Positions 1 through 7,105 of a stretch of 8,736 nt of DNA are shown piece by piece. Position numbers and translations under genes: made by a program. The DNA is from Clostridia bacterium (GTDB lineage: Bacteria; Bacillota; Clostridia; Oscillospirales; CAG-382), in contig JAGBCG010000121.1 in NCBI GenBank assembly GCA_017938055.1, forward strand, positions 1-8,736, in the 5' to 3' direction. The first letter of the stretch is position 1, and the number at the start of each line of letters is the position of its first letter. The notes under the pieces were generated by a model. It was not told where the DNA came from. It saw nothing but the letters and a program-made list of their open reading frames with translations, and ran no database searches.

Positions 1-119
1 GCATGACAAAGTGCCCTAAGTGTGGAGCATTTATTCTTTCACACAGAGTTTGCAAGAACTGCGGAACATACGCCGGCAAGGAATACATTTCCACAGAAGA
101 AAAAGCACAGCAAGCGTAA
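1..119 (+). CDS. rpmF: 50S ribosomal protein L32, C-terminal part (5' end outside window)
   Basis: This is the 3' end of a gene whose start lies before the window. Reading in the frame that begins at position 3 gives an uninterrupted 38-residue tail ending at TAA 117-119. The tail carries the two CxxC knuckles of zinc-type L32: CPKC, then CKNC about 13 residues later, followed by a short basic and polar tail. L32 is a small structural protein of the large ribosomal subunit, and the four cysteines bind one zinc ion in the C+ paralogue. The ATG at position 3 is an internal methionine of the usual G-M-T-K-C stretch, not the true start. An intrinsic terminator follows 32 bases downstream, so rpmF ends its own transcription unit. 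The identification is firm despite the partial length. Confidence 0.93.
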   Translation, partial: MTKCPKCGAFILSHRVCKNCGTYAGKEYISTEEKAQQA

Positions 120-151
120 GCTTTTGTGTCAAAGCTCATCTAAAGCGTAAT

Positions 152-199
152 AAGGGAAGGTTTGCCGTTTTGTGCAAGACCTTCCTTTTTGCTTTTTTT
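152..199 (+). terminator. Intrinsic terminator after rpmF
   Basis: GGAAGGT (155-161) pairs perfectly with ACCTTCC (179-185). The stem continues inward as TTGC (162-165) with GCAA (174-177) across a single bulged G at 178, leaving an 8-base loop. A G-T wobble and two A-T pairs (152-154 with 186-188) can extend the base. The stem is followed by T186-190 and a second T run at 193-199. Strength and position fit Rho-independent termination of rpmF. It lies about 50 bases before the next ORF, so that ORF needs its own promoter or readthrough. Confidence 0.88.
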
Positions 200-246
200 G
201 AAAAGAAGTGTTTTTTTAGTAATCTTTTTGTGAAAGGGGGCTGTTT

Positions 247-1560
247 ATGGTAACAATATGCGGTGTAGAGAAAAAATCACACGCTGAAAAGGCGGGTATT
301 CTGCCACAGGACATTCTTGTATCAGTTAACGAAAACGAAATTAATGACGTTTTGGATTACAGATTCTATATCACCGAAAAAAAGCTTGACATAAAGGTTA
401 AGCGTGGTGATGAGATGCTTGAGCTTACCGTAAAAAAGCCTCAATATGACGATTTGGGACTTGAGTTTGAAACATATCTCATGGACCAGAAGCATAGCTG
501 TAAAAACAAGTGCATTTTTTGCTTTATTGACCAGAATCCAAAAGGCATGCGTGAAATGTGCTATTTTAAAGATGATGATTCGCGTATGTCGTTCTTTTAT
601 GGAAATTATGTTACTCTTACGAACATGAAAAAACAGGAGATTGAACGTCTTATCAAGATGAGAATTTCTCCCATAAACATTTCCGTTCATACAACAAACC
701 CCGATTTGCGTTGTAAAATGCTTAATAACCGCTTTGCAGGCGAGTGTCTTGAATATATGGAAATGCTGCGTGACGGCGGAATTTCTATGAACTGCCAGAT
801 AGTTCTTTGTAAAGGTGTTAATGACGGCAAGGAGCTGGAGAGAACGCTTGACGATTTGTCACGTCTTTTTCCTGCAGTGGAAAGTGTGGCGGTTGTCCCG
901 GCGGGACTTACAAAGTACAGAGAGGGTCTGTTTCAGCTTGAGGATTTTTCAAAGGACGAGGCTTTGGATGTAATAAAGCTTGTGGACAGAAAAAGAAGCG
1001 AGTATGAACAAAAAACAGGTCACAGAATTGTGCAGTGTGCGGATGAATGGTATATTAAAGCCAAAATTGACCTGCCTGACGAGGAATACTATGACGGTTA
1101 TCCACAGCTTGATAACGGTGTGGGACTAATAACAAGTCAGCATAATGAGATACTTATGCGTATAGACGAGCTTGTCGAGGACGGATACAAGCTGCAGCAA
1201 AACAGGCATATTCTCAGTGTTACGGGAAAAGCTGCATACGGTTTTATCAGCCGTATGGCAAAAAAGCTTGAAGAAGCTTTTGAGGGGCTGAAGTTTGACG
1301 TTCACCTTGTGGAAAATGAGTTCTTTGGTCACAGTGTTACTGTGGCAGGACTTCTGACGGGAATTGACGTGTATAATGAATTGAAAGACAAAACTTTGCC
1401 GGATACACTTCTTATTCCCTCAGTAATGCTAAGGCATGAGGGTGATTTGTTTCTGGACAACATGAGTATAGACGAGCTTTCACAAAAGCTGTCTGTTAAT
1501 ATAATTCCCGTTTCCTGCGACGGCTATGAGTTTGTAGATGCGGCGTTAGGTTTAATCTGA
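247..1560 (+). CDS. PDZ / radical-SAM-like DUF512 family protein
   Basis: A 437-residue protein of the DUF512 family, which in Clostridia is typically found beside der. Residues 1-60 or so form a PDZ-like domain (AEKAGILPQDIL at 13-24 is the usual ligand-groove segment). A cysteine cluster C85-x3-C89-x2-C92 has the spacing of the radical-SAM [4Fe-4S] motif and is followed by a probable TIM-barrel-like core (SVHTT at 146-150, SVAVVPAGLTKYR at 213-225). The C-terminal DUF512 part contains YPQLDNGVG at 285-293, NEFFGHSVTVAGLLTG at 357-372 and LRHEGDLFLDNMS at 395-407. The protein is probably cytosolic, since no signal peptide or membrane segment is seen. Its reaction and substrate are unknown to me; an Fe-S oxidoreductase or radical-SAM role is inference from the cysteines. 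The ATG at 247 has an AAAGGGGG ribosome binding site about 7 bases upstream. Der starts 44 bases after the stop with no terminator between, so the two are probably co-transcribed. Length and domains look complete. Confidence 0.88.
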   Translation: MVTICGVEKKSHAEKAGILPQDILVSVNENEINDVLDYRFYITEKKLDIKVKRGDEMLELTVKKPQYDDLGLEFETYLMDQKHSCKNKCIFCFIDQNPKGMREMCYFKDDDSRMSFFYGNYVTLTNMKKQEIERLIKMRISPINISVHTTNPDLRCKMLNNRFAGECLEYMEMLRDGGISMNCQIVLCKGVNDGKELERTLDDLSRLFPAVESVAVVPAGLTKYREGLFQLEDFSKDEALDVIKLVDRKRSEYEQKTGHRIVQCADEWYIKAKIDLPDEEYYDGYPQLDNGVGLITSQHNEILMRIDELVEDGYKLQQNRHILSVTGKAAYGFISRMAKKLEEAFEGLKFDVHLVENEFFGHSVTVAGLLTGIDVYNELKDKTLPDTLLIPSVMLRHEGDLFLDNMSIDELSQKLSVNIIPVSCDGYEFVDAALGLI

Positions 1561-1604
1561 CAAACAGACGCAGGATATAATAATACGAAAGAGAGGGAAA
1601 ACAA

Positions 1605-2942
1605 ATGTCAAAACCTATTGTTGCCATAGTCGGACGTCCGAATGTGGGCAAAAGTACATTCTTCAACAAATTGATAGGCAAACGCCTTGCCATTGTAGAG
1701 GACACACCCGGTGTTACAAGGGACAGGCTGTATTATGAGGTGGAATGGTGCGGAAGAAGCTTTATGCTCATTGATACAGGCGGCATAGAGCCTGACACAA
1801 ATGATTTGATTATGTCGCACATAAAGAATCAGGCACAAATAGCAATCGACTCTGCTGATGCGATAATATTTATGACGGATATACATGCAGGAGTAACTGC
1901 TGATGACAGAGAAATTGCAACTATGCTCAGAAAATGCACAAAGCCTGTGGTATTATGTGTAAACAAGGTGGACTCGGTGGGTGCGGTGCCTCCTGAGTTT
2001 TATGAGTTTTATGAACTGGGACTTGGTGACCCGTATGCTGTTTCCTCTGTGCATGGAAGCGGTACGGGTGACATTCTTGAGCATCTGTGCTCACTTCTTG
2101 GTGAGGATGATGATGAAGCTGAGGATGATGACAAAATCAAGGTTGCGGTTATAGGCAGACCAAATGCGGGAAAAAGCTCGCTTGTAAATCAGATTTTGGG
2201 AAAAGAACGAATGATAGTGTCTGATATTGCAGGTACAACCCGAGATGCTATAGACTCGGAGCTTGAAAATGAACACGGAAAGTATGTGTTTATAGATACG
2301 GCGGGTATAAGAAAGACTGGTAAAATTAATGACAGTATCGAGAAATATTCAATACTGAGAGCTGAAATGGCAGTTGACAGAGCAGATGTGTGTCTTATTG
2401 TGGTTGATGCTACGGAGGGCGTTACGGCACAGGACGAAAGAGTTGCAGGTATTGCTCATGAAAGCGGTAAGGCATGTATAATCATCATAAATAAGTGGGA
2501 TTTGGTGGAAAAAGATACACATACCATGGACAACTACCGCAAAGAAGTGTATGCTGCACTGTCATATATGACATATGCTCCAATACTTTTTATTTCGGCA
2601 AAAACAGGTCAGCGTGTAGAGCGTATTTATGAGCTTATTAATTACGTTAATGACCAAAGCTCAATGCGTATTTCAACAGGTATGCTCAACGATGTGCTTA
2701 ATGAAGCGACAACACGAGTTCAGCCGCCTACGGATAAGGGCAGAAGACTTAAGATTTACTATATGACACAGACAGGCATAAAAGCTCCTACTTTTGTGCT
2801 GTTTGTAAATGACGCAGAGCTTTTCCATTTTTCATATCAGCGTTATATTGAAAATAAGCTGCGTGAGGTGTTTGGATTTGAGGGAACGCCGATAAAGCTT
2901 GTAATACGGCAGAAAAATGAGGATGACGAGGTAAAGCTTTGA
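1605..2942 (+). CDS. der: Ribosome-assembly GTPase Der (EngA)
   Basis: Der is an essential bacterial GTPase with two G domains in tandem, needed for late assembly of the 50S subunit. The 445-residue product shows both domains intact. G domain 1 has the P-loop GRPNVGKS at 10-17, DTGG at 57-60 and NKVD at 120-123. G domain 2 has GRPNAGKS at 184-191, DTAG at 231-234, NKWD at 296-299 and SAK at 331-333. A C-terminal KH-like RNA-binding domain covers roughly 350-438, including the RRLKIYYMTQTG segment. The two G domains are joined by a very acidic linker (E/D-rich, about 167-176), common in this family. The ATG at 1605 is preceded by GAGAGG at about 8 bases. Length is as expected for the family (about 440 residues). 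Its upstream neighbour, the DUF512 gene, probably shares its transcript, and a terminator follows 30 bases after the stop. Identification is essentially certain. Confidence 0.98.
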   Translation: MSKPIVAIVGRPNVGKSTFFNKLIGKRLAIVEDTPGVTRDRLYYEVEWCGRSFMLIDTGGIEPDTNDLIMSHIKNQAQIAIDSADAIIFMTDIHAGVTADDREIATMLRKCTKPVVLCVNKVDSVGAVPPEFYEFYELGLGDPYAVSSVHGSGTGDILEHLCSLLGEDDDEAEDDDKIKVAVIGRPNAGKSSLVNQILGKERMIVSDIAGTTRDAIDSELENEHGKYVFIDTAGIRKTGKINDSIEKYSILRAEMAVDRADVCLIVVDATEGVTAQDERVAGIAHESGKACIIIINKWDLVEKDTHTMDNYRKEVYAALSYMTYAPILFISAKTGQRVERIYELINYVNDQSSMRISTGMLNDVLNEATTRVQPPTDKGRRLKIYYMTQTGIKAPTFVLFVNDAELFHFSYQRYIENKLREVFGFEGTPIKLVIRQKNEDDEVKL

Positions 2943-2971
2943 TATAAACTAAAGGCATTATGTTATTGATT

Positions 2972-2998
2972 ACGGCTATCTTCAGGTTAGCCGTTTTT
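2972..2998 (+). terminator. Intrinsic terminator after der
   Basis: ACGGCTA (2972-2978) pairs perfectly with TAGCCGT (2988-2994) around a 9-base loop. The stem runs straight into a T run at 2994-2998. It is a compact Rho-independent terminator that closes the DUF512-der unit and separates it from addA, whose ATG is about 50 bases further on. I see no convincing sigma-A promoter between this hairpin and addA, so partial readthrough may contribute to addA expression. Confidence 0.82.
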
Positions 2999-3046
2999 CA
3001 TAATAGAGAAGTTACATAGGTAAAAACAAGCAAGGAGGAATGGTCA

Positions 3047-6000
3047 ATGAAGCTTACACAAGCCCAGAGTAGTGCTATTAATGTACGTGATTCGTCTTTA
3101 ATAATAAGTGCGGGAGCAGGAAGCGGAAAAACAGCAGTGCTTACCGAGAGAATACTTACACGTATATGTGACGAGAACGATAACTGCAACATAAGCGATT
3201 TTTTGATTGTTACCTTTACAAATACTGCAGCTAAGGAACTTTCCGACAGAATGAGAAAAAAACTGACGGAAAGGGCAGCAGAATGTCCCTGGAACAAAAA
3301 AATAGCACAGAATATTGCACTTTTGCCTCTTGCAAAAATAAGCACAATCAACTCCTTTTGCTATGAAATTGTGCGAAACAATTTCCAAAAGCTTGGCCTT
3401 TCCTCCTCCTTGCGTATAGGCGATGAAGCGGAGATGAATGTTATACGTCAAAAGCTCATGAACGAGGTTGTTGATGAAGCGTTTGAGCAAATGGGAGATG
3501 ACATCACTTTTCTCATGGCTTATGAAACCTTTTCTTCTGCAAAAAACGACGGAGGCTTTGTTGATACTCTGCTTAATCTTCACAGGCTTTTTACCAACAT
3601 TCCCGATGTTGACTCATACAGGCAGAAAGTTTTGAAGTGTTATGATGAGATAACAAAAGAAGAGGAATTTTTCAACACATTTTTTGGAAGACGCCTTTAT
3701 GATGAAACAAAACAACTGTTAAGCAAAAATGTTTCATTACTTGATGCACTTATAAAATCATGCAAATGTGACAAGGCACTTGTGGACAAGTATGTGCCTG
3801 TTCTTGAAACGGAGCAAGACGAAGCTCGTCTTGTACTAAATACGCTCGATGAGGGATATTCTGCCACAAAGGCATTGCTTGATGAATACAAGCCAAAAAG
3901 CCTTGCTGCCGTAAAAAATGTCGAAAATCCTCAGCTTAAGGATAAAGTGAAAAATGCAAAAAACTGCATTTGCAACAGTGTAAAACAACTCTATAACGAT
4001 TATTATACAAGTACACATGAACTTTTAAAGCTTGCGGCAAAGGATACGGCAAACGTACTGTCTTGTCTTTTCATGCTTGTAAACAGGTTTGAGCACAAGC
4101 TTTCCGAAAAAAAGCAAAGAAGCGGAATAATTGAGTTTTCAGATGCTGAAAGATATACCTTAAAGCTGCTGGTGCAAAGTACAGAGCCTTTTGTTGTCAC
4201 TGACCTTGCCAAAAGCATGAGAGAAAAGTTTAAGGAAATATACATAGACGAATATCAGGATGTAAATCCGCTTCAGGACCTGATTTTCAAGGCACTTTCA
4301 AGGGTTGACCAAAACGGTAGCGAGTACACAAGATTCATGGTGGGAGATATAAAACAAAGCATTTACCGCTTCAGAGGTGCAAGTCCTGATATTTTTCTTA
4401 AATATCGTGAGAGCTTTTGTGATATAGAGGGTGAGGGAAACAACAAGCGTATTTTCATGAACCACAATTTCAGGTGCAGTGAAAGTGTAGTTGATTTCTC
4501 AAACTATCTTTTCAAAAAGCTTATGGGTGAATATTATCTTGACGGCGATGAGCTTATATTTGCACGCCAGGAGGAAATTCCCGTAAAATTAAAGACACAG
4601 CTTGTCATTTCGGAATATGACAAGGAGATAACAGGCAAGTCTGTCACAGCGGACATGCTTGAGGCGGCAATAATCTGCGATAAAATAAAGGAAATTGTTC
4701 AAAATCCAAAATACTGTGACTCTGATGGAAAAATGTATTCCTACAAGGATATAGCAGTTCTTGCAAGGTCAAAGAGTGCACTTAAAACATACGAGAGCAT
4801 TTTCAGCATTAAGGGAATACCTGTTTTCAGTGACGTTGGTGAGAGCTTTTATGGAAAAAAAGAGATTCTTTTATGCCTGTGTATTTTACAGAGTATAGAT
4901 AATCCAATGCGTGACATTCCGCTTGCAGGCTATATGCGTTCATTTGCGGCAAGATTTACAGATGATGAGCTTTGCATAATAAAAAACACATTTAAAAAAA
5001 TGAAGCTGTATAACAGTGTGAAGAAATATGCTCTTAATGAGGACGGAAAGTGCGATGAAGCTTTAAGCAAAAAGTGCAGTGAATTCATTTCAAATCTCAG
5101 AGAGCTTCGTGACTATGCCCGTGGAAAGAGTGCCTCACAGCTTGTGTGGAGAATTTTCACTCAAATGGGGCTGTTAAATCACTGTGCACACCCTGATTTT
5201 ACGTCAGATGCCACAAGTGCAAGACGGAATCTGTTAAAGCTTTATGAAATGAGCCTTGATTTTAATAAGACTTCTTTTAGAAGTGTTGGCTCATTTGTGG
5301 ATTATATAAACGCATCCATGAAAAAGGACGACATAAAGGCAGAGAGAATTGTAGGGGACGAATGTGTAAGGCTCATGACTGTGCATGCTTCAAAAGGACT
5401 TGAGTTTCCTGTGTGCTTTGTCAGTGACCTTGCAAGGCGATTTAACAAGACAGATGAAAAGCAGTATCTTGTTTTCAGTGAAAAGCAAGGGTTTGCCTGT
5501 ATGCTATGCGACTCGCCGGGTGCTCTTTCAACATTGTCTGAAAGTAATACCGTTCGCATTACAACTCCTTACAAAAAGCTTGTTTCTTGTGATATTGATG
5601 TTCAGACTTTTAATGAGGAAATACGTATATTGTATGTTGCCTTAACACGTGCAAGAGATATGCTTATCATGACGGGTGTCAGCCCGAAAAAAACCGAAAA
5701 GCTTATTGAAGAAGCACAAACAGCCTCATTTTTAGGTGATTTTTCATCAGCATCGAGCTTTTTGTCACTTATTACCTCATGCATAATAAATGATACTTCG
5801 TCAATTCCCCTTTATCTTGCAGCGGGACTTGAAAATCCATTTGATATGAAAAATGAGCTTTCAAATTGCTTTGAAGCAAGCTTTGTAACGTGCGAGAGGG
5901 CATACGCTCTTTTGACAGATTCGGAGCACAACGAAAGTGACGCAGAAAGTGAAAAAGACAGTTGCGGTATTGATGATGATTATTTAAAGAAAATACAGGC

Positions 6001-6733
6001 ACTTTGTGATTTTAAGTATGAAAATGACATAGATGCCCCTGCTAAGCTTACTGTTTCAATGCTAAAAACAGGGCTTATTGATGAGCAGATGTCCGATTTG
6101 GAAAACAATGAAGAACAGCAAGACTATATACCAAACGAGAGAAAGGTTGTTAGCCTTGAAAACAGTGTGCAAAAGAAAATTCCTGATTTTCTGAGTGGTA
6201 AAAATCAGGCAAATGCAGCCGAAAAGGGAACTGCAATGCACATGTTTATGCAGTTTGCAAATTATGAGGACTGTGAAAATATGTCAGGCTGTGAAAACGA
6301 GGCGTATCGTCTTGCACAAATGGGCTTCATAACGCACGAGCAGCTTAAGCTTCTGGATTTTGACAGGCTTTTTGCTTTCTTTAACAGCGACTTGTACCTT
6401 GAAGTAAAAAGAAGTAAAAAGGTTTACAGGGAACAACGCTTTAATCTTGAAGTTTCAGCCTTTGATGCGTGTTATGGTGAAAGCTATGACAAGGATATTC
6501 TTGTTCAGGGTGTTATTGACTTGTTCTTTGAGAATGACGATGGAACTTATACAGTGGTGGACTTTAAGACAGACAGGGTTTTTGGAAAAGATGCAGAGAA
6601 GGAGCTTATTCAAAGGCACAAATCTCAGCTTACATATTATTGCAGGGCAGTTAGCGAAATGACGGGGGCGAATGTCAGGAGTGCAGTTTTGTATTCCTTT
6701 GCTTTAAATAAGAAAGTTGCTGTACAGATTTAG
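3047..6733 (+). CDS. addA: ATP-dependent helicase/nuclease subunit A (AddA)
   Basis: AddA is the motor and 3'-strand nuclease subunit of AddAB, the Firmicute counterpart of RecBCD that resects double-strand breaks for RecA-dependent repair. The 1228-residue product matches the usual full length (about 1,230). UvrD-type helicase motifs run in order: Q motif near 5-11, Walker A SAGAGSGKT 21-29, motif Ia VTFTNTAAKEL 55-65, Walker B IYIDEYQD 398-405, motif III MVGDIKQSIYRFRGA 431-445, motif IV NHNFR 472-476, motif V VRLMTVHASKGLEFP 774-788 and motif VI ILYVALTRARDML 861-873. The C-terminal RecB/Cas4-type nuclease domain keeps its catalytic set: H1065, D1158 (QGVID), D1172-x-K1174 (DFKTD) and Q1194-x3-Y1198. 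So both the helicase and nuclease should be active. The start at 3047 has AAGGAGGA (3032-3039) at good spacing; an ATG at 3040 is out of frame. Unusually, no addB lies next to it: upstream is der behind a terminator, and downstream are phage packaging genes. Confidence 0.97.
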   Translation: MKLTQAQSSAINVRDSSLIISAGAGSGKTAVLTERILTRICDENDNCNISDFLIVTFTNTAAKELSDRMRKKLTERAAECPWNKKIAQNIALLPLAKISTINSFCYEIVRNNFQKLGLSSSLRIGDEAEMNVIRQKLMNEVVDEAFEQMGDDITFLMAYETFSSAKNDGGFVDTLLNLHRLFTNIPDVDSYRQKVLKCYDEITKEEEFFNTFFGRRLYDETKQLLSKNVSLLDALIKSCKCDKALVDKYVPVLETEQDEARLVLNTLDEGYSATKALLDEYKPKSLAAVKNVENPQLKDKVKNAKNCICNSVKQLYNDYYTSTHELLKLAAKDTANVLSCLFMLVNRFEHKLSEKKQRSGIIEFSDAERYTLKLLVQSTEPFVVTDLAKSMREKFKEIYIDEYQDVNPLQDLIFKALSRVDQNGSEYTRFMVGDIKQSIYRFRGASPDIFLKYRESFCDIEGEGNNKRIFMNHNFRCSESVVDFSNYLFKKLMGEYYLDGDELIFARQEEIPVKLKTQLVISEYDKEITGKSVTADMLEAAIICDKIKEIVQNPKYCDSDGKMYSYKDIAVLARSKSALKTYESIFSIKGIPVFSDVGESFYGKKEILLCLCILQSIDNPMRDIPLAGYMRSFAARFTDDELCIIKNTFKKMKLYNSVKKYALNEDGKCDEALSKKCSEFISNLRELRDYARGKSASQLVWRIFTQMGLLNHCAHPDFTSDATSARRNLLKLYEMSLDFNKTSFRSVGSFVDYINASMKKDDIKAERIVGDECVRLMTVHASKGLEFPVCFVSDLARRFNKTDEKQYLVFSEKQGFACMLCDSPGALSTLSESNTVRITTPYKKLVSCDIDVQTFNEEIRILYVALTRARDMLIMTGVSPKKTEKLIEEAQTASFLGDFSSASSFLSLITSCIINDTSSIPLYLAAGLENPFDMKNELSNCFEASFVTCERAYALLTDSEHNESDAESEKDSCGIDDDYLKKIQALCDFKYENDIDAPAKLTVSMLKTGLIDEQMSDLENNEEQQDYIPNERKVVSLENSVQKKIPDFLSGKNQANAAEKGTAMHMFMQFANYEDCENMSGCENEAYRLAQMGFITHEQLKLLDFDRLFAFFNSDLYLEVKRSKKVYREQRFNLEVSAFDACYGESYDKDILVQGVIDLFFENDDGTYTVVDFKTDRVFGKDAEKELIQRHKSQLTYYCRAVSEMTGANVRSAVLYSFALNKKVAVQI

Positions 6734-6831
6734 CTTTCTGACATCAAAATTTGCAGTGTTATTTCTACATTTAGGCAAGTTTATTCACAAGCATCACAAA
6801 TTTTAAAATTTAATATCAAAAATTTGAACAC

Positions 6832-6867
6832 AGGCTGTCGACAGGATTTGACAGCCTTCGTTTTTTT
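6832..6867 (+). terminator. Intrinsic terminator after addA
   Basis: AGGCTGTC (6832-6839) pairs perfectly over 8 bp with GACAGCCT (6850-6857), around a 10-base loop. TCG and then seven T (6861-6867) follow. It lies about 100 bases past the addA stop and is a strong candidate Rho-independent terminator. It insulates the downstream packaging operon from addA transcription, so that operon depends on its own promoter. Confidence 0.87.
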
Positions 6868-6954
6868 ATACTTTTGTGTGAAAACATTTAATGTGAAAAA
6901 TATATGTATTTATCATAAAATCAAAAGTGTTTCTTTGTACAAAAGCACGAAATA

Positions 6955-6966
6955 GAACGCCTGTTC
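6955..6966. promoter_or_regulatory. LexA (SOS) box 1, upstream of the -35
   Basis: GAAC-GCCT-GTTC is a perfect match to the eight fixed core positions of the Gram-positive LexA/DinR operator (CGAAC-RNRY-GTTCG in Bacillus), and the base 3' of it is the consensus G. It ends 10 bases before the -35 hexamer of the operon promoter, centred near -51 from the likely start. Binding of LexA is inference. The case is much strengthened by a second perfect copy 126 bp downstream and a third near-copy beside that. Confidence 0.72.
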
Positions 6967-6976
6967 GATTTTTCTC

Positions 6977-7005
6977 TTGACTTTTTGGCAATTTTGTGGT
7001 AAAAT
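6977..7005 (+). promoter_or_regulatory. Sigma-A-type promoter P1 of the packaging operon
   Basis: TTGACT (6977-6982, 5 of 6 to consensus) and TAAAAT (7000-7005, 5 of 6) are separated by exactly 17 bp. An extended -10 TG dinucleotide sits at 6997-6998. Transcription should begin near 7012, giving a leader of about 120 bases before the ATG at 7134. It is the best promoter I can see in the window. It faces the zinc-protein and terminase genes and lies between two LexA-type boxes. Confidence 0.82.
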
Positions 7006-7045
7006 ATAGGCACAGTGAGAGAAACACGTGTCACATCTCATGCAA

Positions 7046-7068
7046 TTCGGCATTGCCGAAATTTTTTT
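7046..7068 (+). terminator. Possible leader attenuator hairpin
   Basis: TTCGGC (7046-7051) pairs with GCCGAA (7055-7060) around a 3-base loop, followed by A and seven consecutive T (7062-7068). This has the shape of a short intrinsic terminator. It lies about 35-55 bases downstream of the P1 start and before the first gene, so it would act as an attenuator rather than an end-of-operon signal. A weaker hairpin (GTGAGA 7015-7020 with TCTCAT 7036-7041) precedes it. The stem is only 6 bp, so efficiency is uncertain. Confidence 0.55.
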
Positions 7069-7072
7069 AAGC

Positions 7073-7102
7073 TTAAAAACGAACATAAGTTCAGAACATA
7101 AT
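7073..7102 (+). promoter_or_regulatory. Possible second promoter P2 overlapped by LexA box 2
   Basis: CATAAT (7097-7102) is 5 of 6 to the -10 consensus. TTAAAA (7073-7078) is a 4-of-6 -35 at an 18-bp spacing. If used, transcription would begin near 7109, and LexA box 2 would sit in the spacer, a classic position for direct repression. The -35 is weak, so this is a tentative call, clearly secondary to P1. Confidence 0.3.
7081..7092. promoter_or_regulatory. LexA (SOS) box 2, in the leader
   Basis: GAAC-ATAA-GTTC keeps all eight fixed core bases of the Gram-positive SOS box, and the base before it is the consensus C (7080). It lies about 75 bases downstream of the P1 start, where bound LexA could block elongation, and inside a possible second promoter. 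Its centre is 126 bp from that of box 1, close to a whole number (12) of helical turns at 10.5 bp per turn, which would suit looping between bound dimers. Binding and looping are inference. Confidence 0.75.
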
Positions 7103-7105
7103 TTC
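7094..7105. promoter_or_regulatory. Degenerate LexA-like box 3, tandem to box 2
   Basis: GAAC-ATAA-TTTC keeps 7 of the 8 fixed SOS-box positions. It repeats box 2 in register: 7081-7093 and 7094-7106 are 13-base tandem units identical at 11 positions. It could be a weaker second LexA site or a decayed duplicate. It overlaps the CATAAT -10-like hexamer at 7097-7102. Confidence 0.4.

Noticed and set aside
198..225. Possible promoter for the DUF512 gene (TTGAAA with a downstream TAATCT)
   Set aside because: The -10 matches only 3 of 6 positions and the predicted start would fall on the ribosome binding site. The T-rich tract after the terminator makes chance matches easy.
1099..1107. TTATCCACA, a perfect DnaA box
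   Set aside because: It lies inside the DUF512 coding sequence, encoding part of the conserved YPQ motif, and no other boxes cluster around it.
1557..1586. Possible internal promoter before der (CTGACA, TATAAT at 1576-1581)
   Set aside because: The good -10 (TATAAT) is only 13 bp from the good -35, and at an acceptable spacing one of the two elements becomes poor. Co-transcription with the DUF512 gene is simpler.
2103..2132. Run of aspartate and glutamate codons in der
   Set aside because: It encodes the acidic linker between the two G domains, a common feature of Der, not a repeat element or insertion.
3098..3583. Long minus-strand open frame (161 codons) inside addA
   Set aside because: It is fully embedded in the addA coding sequence, whose helicase motifs are clear, has no recognisable product, and is a shadow frame.
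6877..6899. TGTGAAAA direct repeats flanking the near-palindrome ACATTTAATGT
   Set aside because: They might be an operator upstream of P1, but they are short, AT-rich and about 80-100 bp from the promoter, with no family match, so not called as a site.
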